From: Rubrivivax benzoatilyticus JA2 = ATCC BAA-35
GTDB taxonomy: Bacteria > Pseudomonadota > Gammaproteobacteria > Burkholderiales > Burkholderiaceae_C
Direction of reading: 5' to 3'
Assembly: GCF_000190375.1 (NCBI RefSeq)
Contig: NZ_AEWG01000063.1
Coordinates: forward strand, 42,090 to 106,089
Length of the DNA stretch: 64,000 nt
Made by a program: the position numbers and the translations under genes. The notes beneath the pieces are model-generated. The model ran no database searches and was not told the origin of the DNA. It saw only the letters and a list, made by a program, of their open reading frames with translations. Of the stretch, positions 19,234 through 27,968 are shown in pieces. How positions within the stretch are numbered: the stretch's first letter is position 1; each line of letters begins with the position of its first letter.

Positions 19234-20039
19234 ACCGGCTGAACCCGCTGCAGTCGACGCTGATGCCCCCGGCCACCGGGTTGGAGGCGCTGCGTGTCGC
19301 CACCTACAACATCCACAAGGGCGTGCGCGGCGTCGGCCGCGGCAAGCGGCTGGAGATCCACAACCTGGGGCTGGCGGTCGAGTCCTTCGACGCCGACATG
19401 GTCTTCCTGCAGGAAGTGCGGCTGTTCAACACGCGCGAGTCGAGGCGTTTCCAGCGCACCTCCTTCGGCTGGCCCGAGCAGGGCCAGGCCGAGTTCCTCG
19501 CTCCCGAGGGCTACGACGTCGCCTACCGCACCAACGCCATCACGCGCCATGGCGAACACGGCAACGCGCTGCTGTCGCGCTGGCCGATCGGCGACATCGG
19601 CCACCACGACGTCAGCGACCACCGCTTCGAGCAGCGCGGCCTGCTGCACGTGCCGGTGCAGTGGCAGGGCATGACGGTGCATGCCGTCGTCGCCCACTTC
19701 GGCCTGGTGCACGCCAGCCGGCTGCGCCAGGTCGCGCGGCTGGCCGAGTTCATCGACGCGACCGTGCCGCCCGGCGAGATGCTGATCGTCGCCGGCGACT
19801 TCAACGACTGGGGCGAGCGCCTGGACTCGCCGATGGCGACGATCGGCCTGCAGCGCGCCTTCGCGCCCGAGTCCACGCGCCAGCAGCGCCTGACCTTCCC
19901 GTCGCTGGCGCCGGTGTTCGCGCTCGACCGCTTCTACCTGCGCGGCCTGCGCTGCGTCTCGACGATGGTGCCGCGCGGCATGGCCTGGGCGCGCATGTCC
20001 GACCACCTGCCGCTGGTCGCGGAACTGGAGCCGGCCTGA
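19230..20039 (+). CDS. Endonuclease/exonuclease/phosphatase (EEP) family protein
   Basis: A 269-residue EEP-fold metal-dependent phosphoesterase. Catalytic motifs are TYNIHKGV near the start, FLQEVR with the metal-binding Glu, GDFNDW in the middle and SDHLPLV at the end. The substrate cannot be fixed; the family includes nucleases and lipid or sugar phosphatases. Its constant position before clsB in related bacteria, here with TGATG overlap, hints at a role in phospholipid or membrane metabolism. GTG 19230 overlaps the nudB stop; ATG 19263 is a possible alternative start. Confidence 0.85.
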   Translation: MNRLNPLQSTLMPPATGLEALRVATYNIHKGVRGVGRGKRLEIHNLGLAVESFDADMVFLQEVRLFNTRESRRFQRTSFGWPEQGQAEFLAPEGYDVAYRTNAITRHGEHGNALLSRWPIGDIGHHDVSDHRFEQRGLLHVPVQWQGMTVHAVVAHFGLVHASRLRQVARLAEFIDATVPPGEMLIVAGDFNDWGERLDSPMATIGLQRAFAPESTRQQRLTFPSLAPVFALDRFYLRGLRCVSTMVPRGMAWARMSDHLPLVAELEPA

Positions 20040-21316
20040 TGCCGCTGCCGCTGGACGATCCCTCGGCCTGGGCCTGGTCGGGGGTGCCGCGGCCACGGTT
20101 CGTCGGCGGCAACGACGTGCGCCTGCTGCAGGGCGGCGACGAGCTGTTCCCGCGCATGGTCGAGGCCATCGACGCCGCGCGCCACGAGGTCTGGCTGGCG
20201 ACCTACATCTTCCATTCCGACGATGCCGCGCGGGCGGTGGCCGCGGCGCTGTCGGCGGCGGCCGGGCGCGGCGTCGAGGTCCACGTCGTCGTCGACGGCT
20301 TCGGTTCGCTGCAGACCATGGCCACGCTGCGCGAGTGGCTGCTGCCCGGTGGCGTGCGGCTGGAGGTCTTCCGCCCGCTGGACCGCTGGTGGGCCTGGCT
20401 GCAGCCGGGGCAGTTGCGGCGCCTGCATCAGAAGCTGTGTGTCGTCGATGCCGACATCGCCTACGTCGGCGGCATCAACCTGATCGACGACCGTCACGAC
20501 CTGCACCACGGCTGGGGCGACGCGCCGCGGCTGGACTATGCCGTCGAGCTGCGCGGCCCGATCGCCCGGCAGGTGCGCGACACCGCGCGCGCGATGTGGG
20601 CCCGCGCCCACCTCGGCCACTTCTGGGGCGAGGAGCTGCGGGCGCTGGCGCGCAGCTCGGCGCCGGTCGAGCAGACCGTGCAGCTGCTGCGCCAGCTGCG
20701 TGCGCGGCCGCAGCCGGTGCCCGGCGACGACGGCGGCGAGCCGGTGCGTGCGGCCTTCGTCGTGCGCGACAACCTGCGCCAGCGCCGCGCCATCGAACGC
20801 AGCTACGTCGAGGCGATCCGCGGCGCGCGCGAGCGCGTCGACATCGCCGTGCCGTACTTCTATCCCGGCCAGACCTTCCGCCGCGCGCTGCGCCGCGCCG
20901 CCGCGCGCGGCGTGCGCGTGCGCCTGCTGCTGCAGGGCAAGATCGACTATCGCATCGCCGCGCTGGCCGCGCGTGCGCTGTACGACGAGCTGCGCGCCCA
21001 TGGCGTGCGCATCTACGAGTACACGCCGGCCTTCCTGCACGCCAAGGTGGCGGTCGTCGACGACGACTGGGCGACGGTCGGCAGCTCCAACATCGACCCG
21101 CTGTCGCTGCTGCTGAACCTGGAGGCCAACGTCGTCGTGCGCGACCCGCTGTTCGCGCGGGCGCTGGCCGACCGGCTGGACAGCGCGATCGAGGCCTCGC
21201 ACGAGGTCAAGACCCAGCCCGCCGGGCGCGGCTGGCGCAGTTGGCTGCACCGCGGTTTCGTCGCCTGGTGCGCCGGCGTCTACCTGCGCCTGGCCGGCAT
21301 CGGCGGGCGCTACTGA
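20039..21316 (+). CDS. clsB: Cardiolipin synthase B
   Basis: A 425-residue phospholipase D-superfamily protein with two HKD motifs: HQKLCVVDADIAYVGGIN in the first half and HAKVAVVDDDWATVGSSN in the second. The layout and length fit ClsB (YbhO), which makes cardiolipin without N-terminal membrane helices. It follows the EEP gene with a one-base overlap, the same pairing seen in E. coli (ybhP-clsB). The C-terminus has an aromatic/hydrophobic stretch (WLHRGFVAWCAGVYLRLAG) that may associate with the membrane. Confidence 0.91.
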   Translation: MPLPLDDPSAWAWSGVPRPRFVGGNDVRLLQGGDELFPRMVEAIDAARHEVWLATYIFHSDDAARAVAAALSAAAGRGVEVHVVVDGFGSLQTMATLREWLLPGGVRLEVFRPLDRWWAWLQPGQLRRLHQKLCVVDADIAYVGGINLIDDRHDLHHGWGDAPRLDYAVELRGPIARQVRDTARAMWARAHLGHFWGEELRALARSSAPVEQTVQLLRQLRARPQPVPGDDGGEPVRAAFVVRDNLRQRRAIERSYVEAIRGARERVDIAVPYFYPGQTFRRALRRAAARGVRVRLLLQGKIDYRIAALAARALYDELRAHGVRIYEYTPAFLHAKVAVVDDDWATVGSSNIDPLSLLLNLEANVVVRDPLFARALADRLDSAIEASHEVKTQPAGRGWRSWLHRGFVAWCAGVYLRLAGIGGRY

Positions 21317-21424
21317 AGGCCGTGGCGCGGACCGGACGCCGGCGCCTCCGCGCCTGCATGCGCGGCAACCGATGCCGCGCCCGAAGTGTTTAGCATCGCC
21401 CGCACCCCACAGGAGGACTCTTCG

Positions 21425-23026
21425 ATGACCCGACTCCCGTCCGTCCGTCTCGCCGTCGCCGCCGCCGCGCTGCTCGCCTTCGGCGCCGCGGCCCAGGCCA
21501 AGACCCTGGTCTACTGCTCCGAAGGTTCGCCGGAGAACTTCACCCCGGCGCTCAACACCACCGGCACCAGCTTCGACGCCGCACGTCCGGTCTACGACCG
21601 GCTGACGCACTTCGTGCGCGGCAGCACCGAGGTCGAGCCGGGCCTGGCCGAGAGCTGGACGGTGTCGCCCGACGCCAAGGTCTTCACCTTCAAGCTGCGC
21701 AAGGGCGTCAAGTTCCACGCCGGCGTCAACGGCTTCACGCCGACACGCGAGTTCAACGCCGACGACGTGCTGTTCTCGTTCGAGCGCCAGTGGAAGGCCG
21801 AGCACCCCTACGCCAAGGTCTCGGGCGGCAAGTACGACTACTTCGCCGACATGGGCCTGGCGCAGGATCTCCAGGCGCTGGAGAAGCTGGACCCGTACAC
21901 GGTGCGCATCACGCTGAAGCGCCCGAACGTGACGATGCTCGCCAACCTGGCGATGGACTTCGCCGCCATTCACTCCGCCGAGTACGCCGACTTCCTCGCC
22001 AAGGCCAACCGCAAGGAGCAGTTCGACCAGGTGCCGGTGGGCACCGGGCCGTTCAGCTTCGTCGCCTACCAGAAGGACGCGGTGATCCGCTACAAGGCGA
22101 ATCCGGCCTACTGGGGCGCCGAGAAGGCGATGGTCGACAGCCTGGTGTTCGCGATCACGCCGGACCCGACGGCGCGCTACAGCAAGCTCAAGGCCGGCGA
22201 GTGCCACTTCGTCATCGCGCCGCGGCCGGCCGACCTGCCCGAGATGCAGAAGGACCCGAAGCTGCAGGTCATCAGCAAGCCGGGCCTGAACATCGCCTAC
22301 TGGGCCTTCAACCACCAGAAGCCGCCGTTCGACAAGAAGGACGTGCGCCTGGCCTTCAACATGGCGATCGACAAGGCCGCGATCATCCGCGACGTCTACC
22401 TCGGCGCCGGCCAGGCGGCCAAGAACCTGATCCCGCCGACGATGTGGGCCTACGACGACAAGACCAAGGCCATCCCGCACGACCCGGCCCAGGCCAAGGC
22501 GCTGCTGGCCAAGGCCGGCGTGAAGACGCCGCTGGAAATCGACCTCTGGTACATGCCGGTGCAGCGGCCCTACAACCCGAACTCCAAGCGCATCGCCGAG
22601 ATGATGCAGGCCGACCTGGCCAAGATCGGCGTCAACGCCAAGCTCGTCACCTACGAGTGGGGCGAGTACCGCAAGCGCATGCAGCAGGGCGAGCACATGA
22701 CCGGCATGCTGGGCTGGACCGGCGACAACGGCGACCCCGACAACTTCTTCTTCCTGCACGGCTGCGACGCCGCGCGTGCCGGCGGCCAGAACCTCAGCAA
22801 GTGGTGCAACAAGGACTTCGACGACCGGCTGGAGAAGGCGCGCACGATGGCCGACCAGAAGGCGCGCCTGAAGCTGTATCAGGAGATGCAGGCCATCGAG
22901 GCCGCCGAGGTGCCCGACATGAAGATCGCGCACTCGGTCGTCTACGAGGTGATGCGCAAGGAGGTCACGGGCTTCAAGCAGAGCCCGTTCGGCTCGCACG
23001 AGTTCACCGGCGTGAGCCTGAAGTGA
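21425..23026 (+). CDS. dppA: Dipeptide-type ABC transporter substrate-binding protein
   Basis: A 533-residue family 5 extracellular solute-binding protein, the length of E. coli DppA (535). The signal peptide ends at AFGAAAQA, and the mature protein starts KTLVYCSEGSPENF, very close to DppA. A strong AGGAGG lies about nine bases before the ATG. It captures dipeptides (or related short peptides or haem) in the periplasm. It heads a dppABCDF operon and is separated from dppB by hairpins that would favour high dppA mRNA relative to the rest. The exact ligand is inferred. Confidence 0.92.
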   Translation: MTRLPSVRLAVAAAALLAFGAAAQAKTLVYCSEGSPENFTPALNTTGTSFDAARPVYDRLTHFVRGSTEVEPGLAESWTVSPDAKVFTFKLRKGVKFHAGVNGFTPTREFNADDVLFSFERQWKAEHPYAKVSGGKYDYFADMGLAQDLQALEKLDPYTVRITLKRPNVTMLANLAMDFAAIHSAEYADFLAKANRKEQFDQVPVGTGPFSFVAYQKDAVIRYKANPAYWGAEKAMVDSLVFAITPDPTARYSKLKAGECHFVIAPRPADLPEMQKDPKLQVISKPGLNIAYWAFNHQKPPFDKKDVRLAFNMAIDKAAIIRDVYLGAGQAAKNLIPPTMWAYDDKTKAIPHDPAQAKALLAKAGVKTPLEIDLWYMPVQRPYNPNSKRIAEMMQADLAKIGVNAKLVTYEWGEYRKRMQQGEHMTGMLGWTGDNGDPDNFFFLHGCDAARAGGQNLSKWCNKDFDDRLEKARTMADQKARLKLYQEMQAIEAAEVPDMKIAHSVVYEVMRKEVTGFKQSPFGSHEFTGVSLK

Positions 23027-23028
23027 TG

Positions 23029-23142
23029 AGCCCCCGGCCGTCTGGCGGCCGCCCCCCGAGGGGGCTCCGAACCCGACCGGGAGACCCGGATCGGGTTCGG
23101 CCCGTCTTCCACCGCCGCTCCCCCTGGTCGCCTGCGGCGACC
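23029..23142 (+). repeat. Array of three hairpins between dppA and dppB
   Basis: Three consecutive inverted repeats fill most of this 182-bp gap. AGCCCCC (23029) pairs with GGGGGCT (23060). CCGAACCCGA (23067) pairs with TCGGGTTCGG (23091), with a further internal CCGG/CCGG. GGTCGCC (23126) pairs with GGCGACC (23136) across a TGC loop. They lie just past the dppA stop and probably stabilise the dppA message end or attenuate read-through. The three-base-loop style recurs at 25464 and 36664. Confidence 0.75.
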
Positions 23143-23208
23143 GGTCCCCGGGGGGGCATGGCGGCTGGTCGGCAGGCATCCGCGCCGTTTGCCGGCTGAG
23201 ATTCCGGA

Positions 23209-24219
23209 ATGTTCCGTTTCCTCCTGCGCCGCCTGGCGCTGACGGTGCCGACTTTCGTCGCGCTGATGTTCGTGACCTTCGTCGCGATCCGCCTGGTGCC
23301 GGGCGATCCGGTCGAGGTGCGGGTCGGCGAACGCGGCATCAGCCCCGAGCGGCTGGCGATGTTCCGCCACGAGCTCGGCCTGGACCAGCCGGTCTGGAAG
23401 CAGTTCCTCGACTACTGCGGCCAGCTGCTGCAGGGCGACTTCGGCACCTCGCTGGCGACCAACCAGAAGGTACTGACCGAGTTCGCGGCGCTGTTCCCGG
23501 CGACGCTGGAGCTGGCCGCCGCCGGCATGCTGCTGGCGGTGCTGCTGGGCATCCCGGCCGGCACGATCGCCGCCGCGCGCCGCGGCAGCGTCTACGACCA
23601 GGTGCTGATGGGCCTGTCGGTGACCGGCTACTCGATGCCGATCTTCTGGTGGGGCCTGCTGCTGATCATGTTCGTCGCCGAGCGCTGGGGGCTGACCCCA
23701 GTGTCCGGGCGCATCGACCTGATCCAGTTCTACTTCGAGCCGGTGACCGGCTTCATGGTCATCGACGCCTGGCTGTCGGGCCAGGAAGGCGCGGTGAAGG
23801 ACGCGCTGCACCACCTGGTGCTGCCGGCCATCGTGCTCGGCACGATCCCGCTGGCGGTCATCGCGCGCATGACCCGCTCGGCAATGCTCGAGGTGCTGGG
23901 CGAGGACTACGTGCGCACCGCACGCGCCAAGGGCCTGCCGCCGTGGCGTGTCGTCGGGCTGCACGCCTTGCGCAACGCGATGATCCCGGTGGTCACCATC
24001 GTCGGCCTGCAGGTCGGCACGCTGATGGCCGGCGCGGTGCTGACCGAGACGATCTTCTCCTGGCCCGGCGTCGGCAAGTGGCTGATCGAGTCGATCTCGC
24101 GCCGCGACTACCCGGCGCTGCAGGGCGGGGTGATGCTGATCTCGGCGGTCGTCATCGGCGTCAACCTGCTCGTCGACCTGGCCTACGGGCTGCTGAACCC
24201 GAGGATCCGGCATGGCTGA
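23209..24219 (+). CDS. dppB: Dipeptide-type ABC transporter permease DppB
   Basis: A 336-residue inner-membrane permease with about six helices. It begins with the conserved FRFLLRRLALTVPTFVALMFVTF and carries the permease EAA-type loop TARAKGLPPWRVVGLHALRNAMIPV, followed by FSWPGVGKWLI. With DppC it forms the translocation channel. Its coding end overlaps dppC by eight bases. Upstream is the hairpin array after dppA, and only a weak GGA-type ribosome site precedes the ATG, consistent with lower expression than dppA. Confidence 0.93.
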   Translation: MFRFLLRRLALTVPTFVALMFVTFVAIRLVPGDPVEVRVGERGISPERLAMFRHELGLDQPVWKQFLDYCGQLLQGDFGTSLATNQKVLTEFAALFPATLELAAAGMLLAVLLGIPAGTIAAARRGSVYDQVLMGLSVTGYSMPIFWWGLLLIMFVAERWGLTPVSGRIDLIQFYFEPVTGFMVIDAWLSGQEGAVKDALHHLVLPAIVLGTIPLAVIARMTRSAMLEVLGEDYVRTARAKGLPPWRVVGLHALRNAMIPVVTIVGLQVGTLMAGAVLTETIFSWPGVGKWLIESISRRDYPALQGGVMLISAVVIGVNLLVDLAYGLLNPRIRHG

Positions 24220-25207
24220 GAACGGACGTGGACGGCCCGGTGGGCCGGCCTCGCCGGTCGAAGGGTCGGGCCACCGGCCCGACGCGGCCTGCAAGGCTGA
24301 AGCCGCCGCTGTTGCCGCTGCGCCTGCCGCCGAGCTGTCGCCGCTGCGCGCCTTCTGGGCTGCGTTCCGCGAGAACCGCGGCGCCGTCGCCGGCCTGGTC
24401 GTCGTCGCCTTCGTCGTGCTGCTGGCGCTGGGCGCCGACGTCATCGCGCCGTACTCGCCGACCGAGCAGTTCCGCGAGGCGGTGCGGATGCCGCCGATGT
24501 GGGCCGAGGGCGGCAGCGCGCAGTTCGTCTTCGGCACCGACAGCCTGGGCCGCGACATGCTGTCGCGGCTGATCCACGGCGCACGCGTGTCGCTGTTCAT
24601 CGGCCTGGCGGTGATGGGCGTGTCCTTCGTGCTCGGCGTGCTGCTGGGCCTGGCCTGCGTGTCCTTCAAGGGGCCGCTGGGGCTGGCGGTGGACACCGCG
24701 GTGACGCGGCTGATGGACCTGATCATGGCCGTGCCCAGCCTGGTGCTGGCGATCCTGGTCGTCGCGGTGCTCGGGCCCAACCTGGTCAACACCATCGTCG
24801 CGGTGACCATCGTCTACCTGCCGCGCTACGTGCGCCTGGTGCGCGCGTCGGCGCTGGCCGAGCTCGGCAAGGACTACGTCGTCGCCGCGCGCGTGGCCGG
24901 CGTCGGCCCGGTGCGGCTGATGTTCCGCACCGTGCTGCCCAACTGCCTGTCGCCGCTGATCGTGCAGGCGGCACTCGGCGTCAGCGACGCGATCCTCGAG
25001 GCCGCCGCGCTGGGTTTCCTCGGCCTGGGCGCGCAGCCGCCGACCGCCGAGTGGGGCACGATGCTCGCCGACGCACGCGAGTTCATCCGCTCCGACCCCT
25101 GGATGGTGACGCTGCCCGGCCTGGCGATCCTGATCACCGTCGTGTCGATCAACCTGATGGGCGACGGGCTGCGCGACGCGCTCGATCCGAAGATGAGGCG
25201 GTCGTGA
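24212..25207 (+). CDS. dppC: Dipeptide-type ABC transporter permease DppC
   Basis: A 331-residue permease, partner of DppB. It carries an N-terminal Pro/Ala-rich stretch of about 40 residues before the usual SPLRAFWAAFRENRGA start of the family. FGTDSLGRDMLSRLIHGARVSL and the EAA loop (VAARVAGVGPVRLMFRTVLPN) are intact. The ATG at 24212 overlaps dppB; a start closer to the conserved region cannot be excluded. It is followed by a 352-bp non-coding interval before dppD. Confidence 0.92.
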   Translation: MAENGRGRPGGPASPVEGSGHRPDAACKAEAAAVAAAPAAELSPLRAFWAAFRENRGAVAGLVVVAFVVLLALGADVIAPYSPTEQFREAVRMPPMWAEGGSAQFVFGTDSLGRDMLSRLIHGARVSLFIGLAVMGVSFVLGVLLGLACVSFKGPLGLAVDTAVTRLMDLIMAVPSLVLAILVVAVLGPNLVNTIVAVTIVYLPRYVRLVRASALAELGKDYVVAARVAGVGPVRLMFRTVLPNCLSPLIVQAALGVSDAILEAAALGFLGLGAQPPTAEWGTMLADAREFIRSDPWMVTLPGLAILITVVSINLMGDGLRDALDPKMRRS

Positions 25208-25559
25208 TGGGCGGGGCTGTGTCCTTGGAACACGTGCGCCGGCGTCCAGCGTTGGCGCGCCGGGCGGCGTTCCACTGTCGTGTGCAGGCGGAGCGGGCGG
25301 CAGCCGTCGGGGGTGACTGGAGGCGGCGAGCAGCGCAGGCTTCGCGGTCGGCGCGCGTCAGCGCGCATCGTGATCTGACTCGCGGCCGACTGTTTGAGCG
25401 GAGCTCACGCAGTGAGCGCAGCGAGTTGGGCCGCGCGACCGCGAAGCCGAGCAGCGCAGCGAAGTCGGCCCGCAGGGCCGACCGCCGAGGCGGAACCCCC
25501 GGCGGCTGCCGCCCGATCCGCCCGCCGCTGTGCGTGCGAATCCTGCCGAACCACAGCTC
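25208..25559 (+). repeat. 352-bp non-coding, palindrome-rich spacer inside the dpp operon
   Basis: No family-like coding sequence is seen here. The segment contains perfect short hairpins: CTCAC/GTGAG around GCA (25404-25416) and GTCGGCCC/GGGCCGAC around GCA (25464-25482). It also has GCGCGC/GCGCGC near 25355-25370. Phrases such as TGTTTGAGCG...GCGCAGCGAGTT resemble an interspersed intergenic repeat I recall from Burkholderiales genomes. It separates permease genes from ATPase genes and leaves dppD without an obvious strong ribosome site. Confidence 0.65.
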
Positions 25560-26531
25560 ATGAGCCTCCTCGACATCCGCAACCTGCGCGTGCGTTTCGC
25601 GACGCGCCACGGCGCCTTCACCGCCGTCGACGGCATCGACCTCGTCGTCGAGCGCGACGAGGTGCTGGCCGTGGTCGGCGAGTCGGGCTCGGGCAAGTCG
25701 GTGGCGATGCTCGCCGTGATGGGCCTGCTGCCGTGGACGGCCACCGTCACCGCCGACCGCATGGCCTTCGACGGCCAGGACCTGCGCACGCTGAGCGCCA
25801 GGCAGCGCCGCGCGCTCGTCGGCCGCGACGTCGCGATGGTGTTCCAGGAGCCGATGTCCTCGCTGAACCCGTGTTTCACGGTCGGCTGGCAGGTCGGCGA
25901 GGCGCTGGCCACGCACCTCGGGCTGGACCGCGCGGCGCGCAAGCGGCGCGTCGTCGAGCTGCTCGAACAGGTCGGCATCCCCGACGCCGCGCGCCGCGCC
26001 TCGGCCTTCCCGCACCAGCTCTCGGGCGGCATGTGCCAGCGCGTGATGATCGCGATGGCGCTGGCCTGCCAGCCGCGGCTGCTGATCGCCGACGAGCCCA
26101 CCACCGCCCTGGACGTGACGATCCAGGCGCAGATCCTGGACCTGCTGCTGGCGCTGCAGCGCGAGACCGGCATGGCGCTGGTGCTGATCACGCACGACCT
26201 GGGCGTCGTCGCCGAGACCGCCGACCGCGTCGTCGTGCAGTACGCCGGGCGCCAGGTCGAGACGGCGCCGGTCGACGCCTTGTTCGCCGACCCGCACCAC
26301 CCCTACACCGCGGCGCTGCTGGCGGCGCTGCCCGAACGTGCCGCCGCCGGCCAGCGCCTGGCGGCGATCCCCGGCGTCGTGCCGGGGCAGTTCGACCGCC
26401 CCGAGGGCTGCCTGTTCGCGCCGCGCTGCCCGCACGCGCAGCCGCGCTGCGCGACGCCGCCGGGCCACGCCGGCGACGAGCTGGGCCGGGCGCTGTGCCA
26501 CTTTCCGTTGATCCGAGGAGTGCCGACGTGA
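25560..26531 (+). CDS. dppD: Dipeptide-type ABC transporter ATPase DppD
   Basis: A 323-residue ABC ATPase. Walker A is GESGSGKS near residue 40, the Q-loop follows, the signature is [15 protein letters not shown] and Walker B is [12 protein letters not shown]. The C-terminal oligopeptide/dipeptide ATPase extension has the cysteine cluster [14 protein letters not shown] that binds an iron-sulfur cluster in relatives. ATG 25560 begins right at the conserved [11 protein letters not shown]; a GTG ten codons upstream is less likely. No strong ribosome site is visible. It overlaps dppF by four bases (GTGA). Confidence 0.92.
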   Translation: MSLLDIRNLRVRFATRHGAFTAVDGIDLVVERDEVLAVVGESGSGKSVAMLAVMGLLPWTATVTADRMAFDGQDLRTLSARQRRALVGRDVAMVFQEPMSSLNPCFTVGWQVGEALATHLGLDRAARKRRVVELLEQVGIPDAARRASAFPHQLSGGMCQRVMIAMALACQPRLLIADEPTTALDVTIQAQILDLLLALQRETGMALVLITHDLGVVAETADRVVVQYAGRQVETAPVDALFADPHHPYTAALLAALPERAAAGQRLAAIPGVVPGQFDRPEGCLFAPRCPHAQPRCATPPGHAGDELGRALCHFPLIRGVPT

Positions 26532-27496
26532 GCGCCGTGCTGGTCGCCGAGGACCTGCAGCGCCGCTACGAGGTGCGCCGCGGGCTGTTCGCCAAGCCGG
26601 GTGTCGTGCATGCGCTGGCCGGCGTCTCGTTCGCCGTCGAGGCCGGGCGCACGCTGGCCGTGGTCGGCGAGTCGGGCTGCGGCAAGAGCACGCTGGCGCG
26701 CGTGCTGACGATGATCGAGCCGCCGTCGGGCGGCCGGCTGCTGGTCGACGGCCAGGACGTCGCCGGCGCCGATGCCGAACGCCGCCGGGCGCTGCGCCGC
26801 GCGGTGCAGATCGTCTTCCAGAACCCGTACGGCTCGCTGAACCCGCGCCAGACGGTGGGCGCCGCGCTCACCGAGCCGCTCGAGGTGCAGGGCGAGCGCG
26901 ACGCCGCGTCGCGCGAGGCGGCGGCGCGCGAGATGCTGCGCCGCGTCGGCCTGCGCGACGAGCACTACGGCCGCTGGCCGCACATGTTCAGCGGCGGCCA
27001 GCGCCAGCGCATCGCGATCGCACGCGCGCTGATGCTGCGCCCGCGGGTGCTGGTGCTCGACGAGCCGGTCTCGGCGCTCGACGTCTCGGTGCGCGCCCAG
27101 GTGCTCAACCTGCTGGCCGACCTGCAGGCCGAGCTCGGCGTGGCCTACGTCTTCATCTCGCACGACCTGGGCGTCGTGCGCCACATGGCCGACGAGGTGA
27201 TGGTCATGTACCTCGGCCGCGCGGTGGAGCAGGGCGCTCGCGACGCGCTGTTCGACGCGCCGCAGCACCCCTACACGCAGGCCCTGCTGTCGGCCACGCC
27301 GACCGTCGACCCGGCGGCGCGCCGCCAGCGCATCGTGCTGGCCGGCGAGCTGCCGTCGCCGCTGTCGCCGCCGGCCGGCTGCGCCTTCCACGCGCGCTGC
27401 CCGATCGCCGAGCCGCGCTGCGCCGGCGAGCGCCCGGCGCTGGCCGAGGTGGCGGGGCGGCGCGTGGCCTGCTGGGTGCGCGAGGCAGGGCGCTGA
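26528..27496 (+). CDS. dppF: Dipeptide-type ABC transporter ATPase DppF
   Basis: A 322-residue ABC ATPase, partner of DppD. Walker A is GESGCGKST, the signature is [15 protein letters not shown] and Walker B is [12 protein letters not shown]. The C-terminal cysteine cluster is [14 protein letters not shown]. The start is GTG 26528, overlapping the dppD stop, with GAGGAG eight bases upstream. The open frame also extends far upstream out of the family. It is the last gene of the dpp operon and is convergent with the DUF805 gene, the stops being one base apart. Confidence 0.93.
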   Translation: MSAVLVAEDLQRRYEVRRGLFAKPGVVHALAGVSFAVEAGRTLAVVGESGCGKSTLARVLTMIEPPSGGRLLVDGQDVAGADAERRRALRRAVQIVFQNPYGSLNPRQTVGAALTEPLEVQGERDAASREAAAREMLRRVGLRDEHYGRWPHMFSGGQRQRIAIARALMLRPRVLVLDEPVSALDVSVRAQVLNLLADLQAELGVAYVFISHDLGVVRHMADEVMVMYLGRAVEQGARDALFDAPQHPYTQALLSATPTVDPAARRQRIVLAGELPSPLSPPAGCAFHARCPIAEPRCAGERPALAEVAGRRVACWVREAGR

Positions 27497-27497
27497 G

Positions 27498-27884
27498 TCA
27501 GCGCACGGGCGGCGGGCCGAAGCGGTTCGCGCCCGCCGTGCCGCGCACGAAGCCGTTGTCCAGCAGCATCCAGAGCTGGCCGATCACCGGGATCAGGCCG
27601 ACGGCGACCCACCAGCCCGAGCGGTTGCGGTCGCGCCAGCGTTTGGCCGAGACGGCGATGCCGGGCCAGACGAGCAGCATGTTCAAGAGCGCGTCGCGGT
27701 GCTCGGCCTCGATGCGCGCGATGTCCAGCAGCGCGCGCCCCAGCAGCCCCAGGCCGCCGAGCGCGACGACGCCGTACAGCCAGAAGGTGCGGCGCGAGAC
27801 GCGCCCGCGCGGGTCCAGCATCACGCGCAGCGGGTTGGCGCTATCGTCGTCGTCCAGCAGACGGAGTTCTCGGGGGCCGCTCAT
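27498..27884 (-). CDS. DUF805 family membrane protein
   Basis: A 128-residue small membrane protein of the DUF805 family. The family opening motif is RGRVSRRTFWLYGVVALGGL, with later KRWRDRNRSGWWV and a Pro/Gly-rich end. It has three to four hydrophobic segments. Function is unknown; it is common in Gram-negative bacteria. An acidic N-terminal stretch (LLDDDDS) precedes the first helix. It is convergent with dppF and divergent from the exonuclease gene, 84 bp away. Confidence 0.85.
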   Translation of the reverse strand: MSGPRELRLLDDDDSANPLRVMLDPRGRVSRRTFWLYGVVALGGLGLLGRALLDIARIEAEHRDALLNMLLVWPGIAVSAKRWRDRNRSGWWVAVGLIPVIGQLWMLLDNGFVRGTAGANRFGPPPVR

Positions 27885-27968
27885 GAGTCGATTGTCGTCG
27901 GGCCGGGCCGCGGCCGGCGCCGCAGCGCGGCGCCCGCACGACACCACGCCGGCCGCGGCGCTGTGCCG

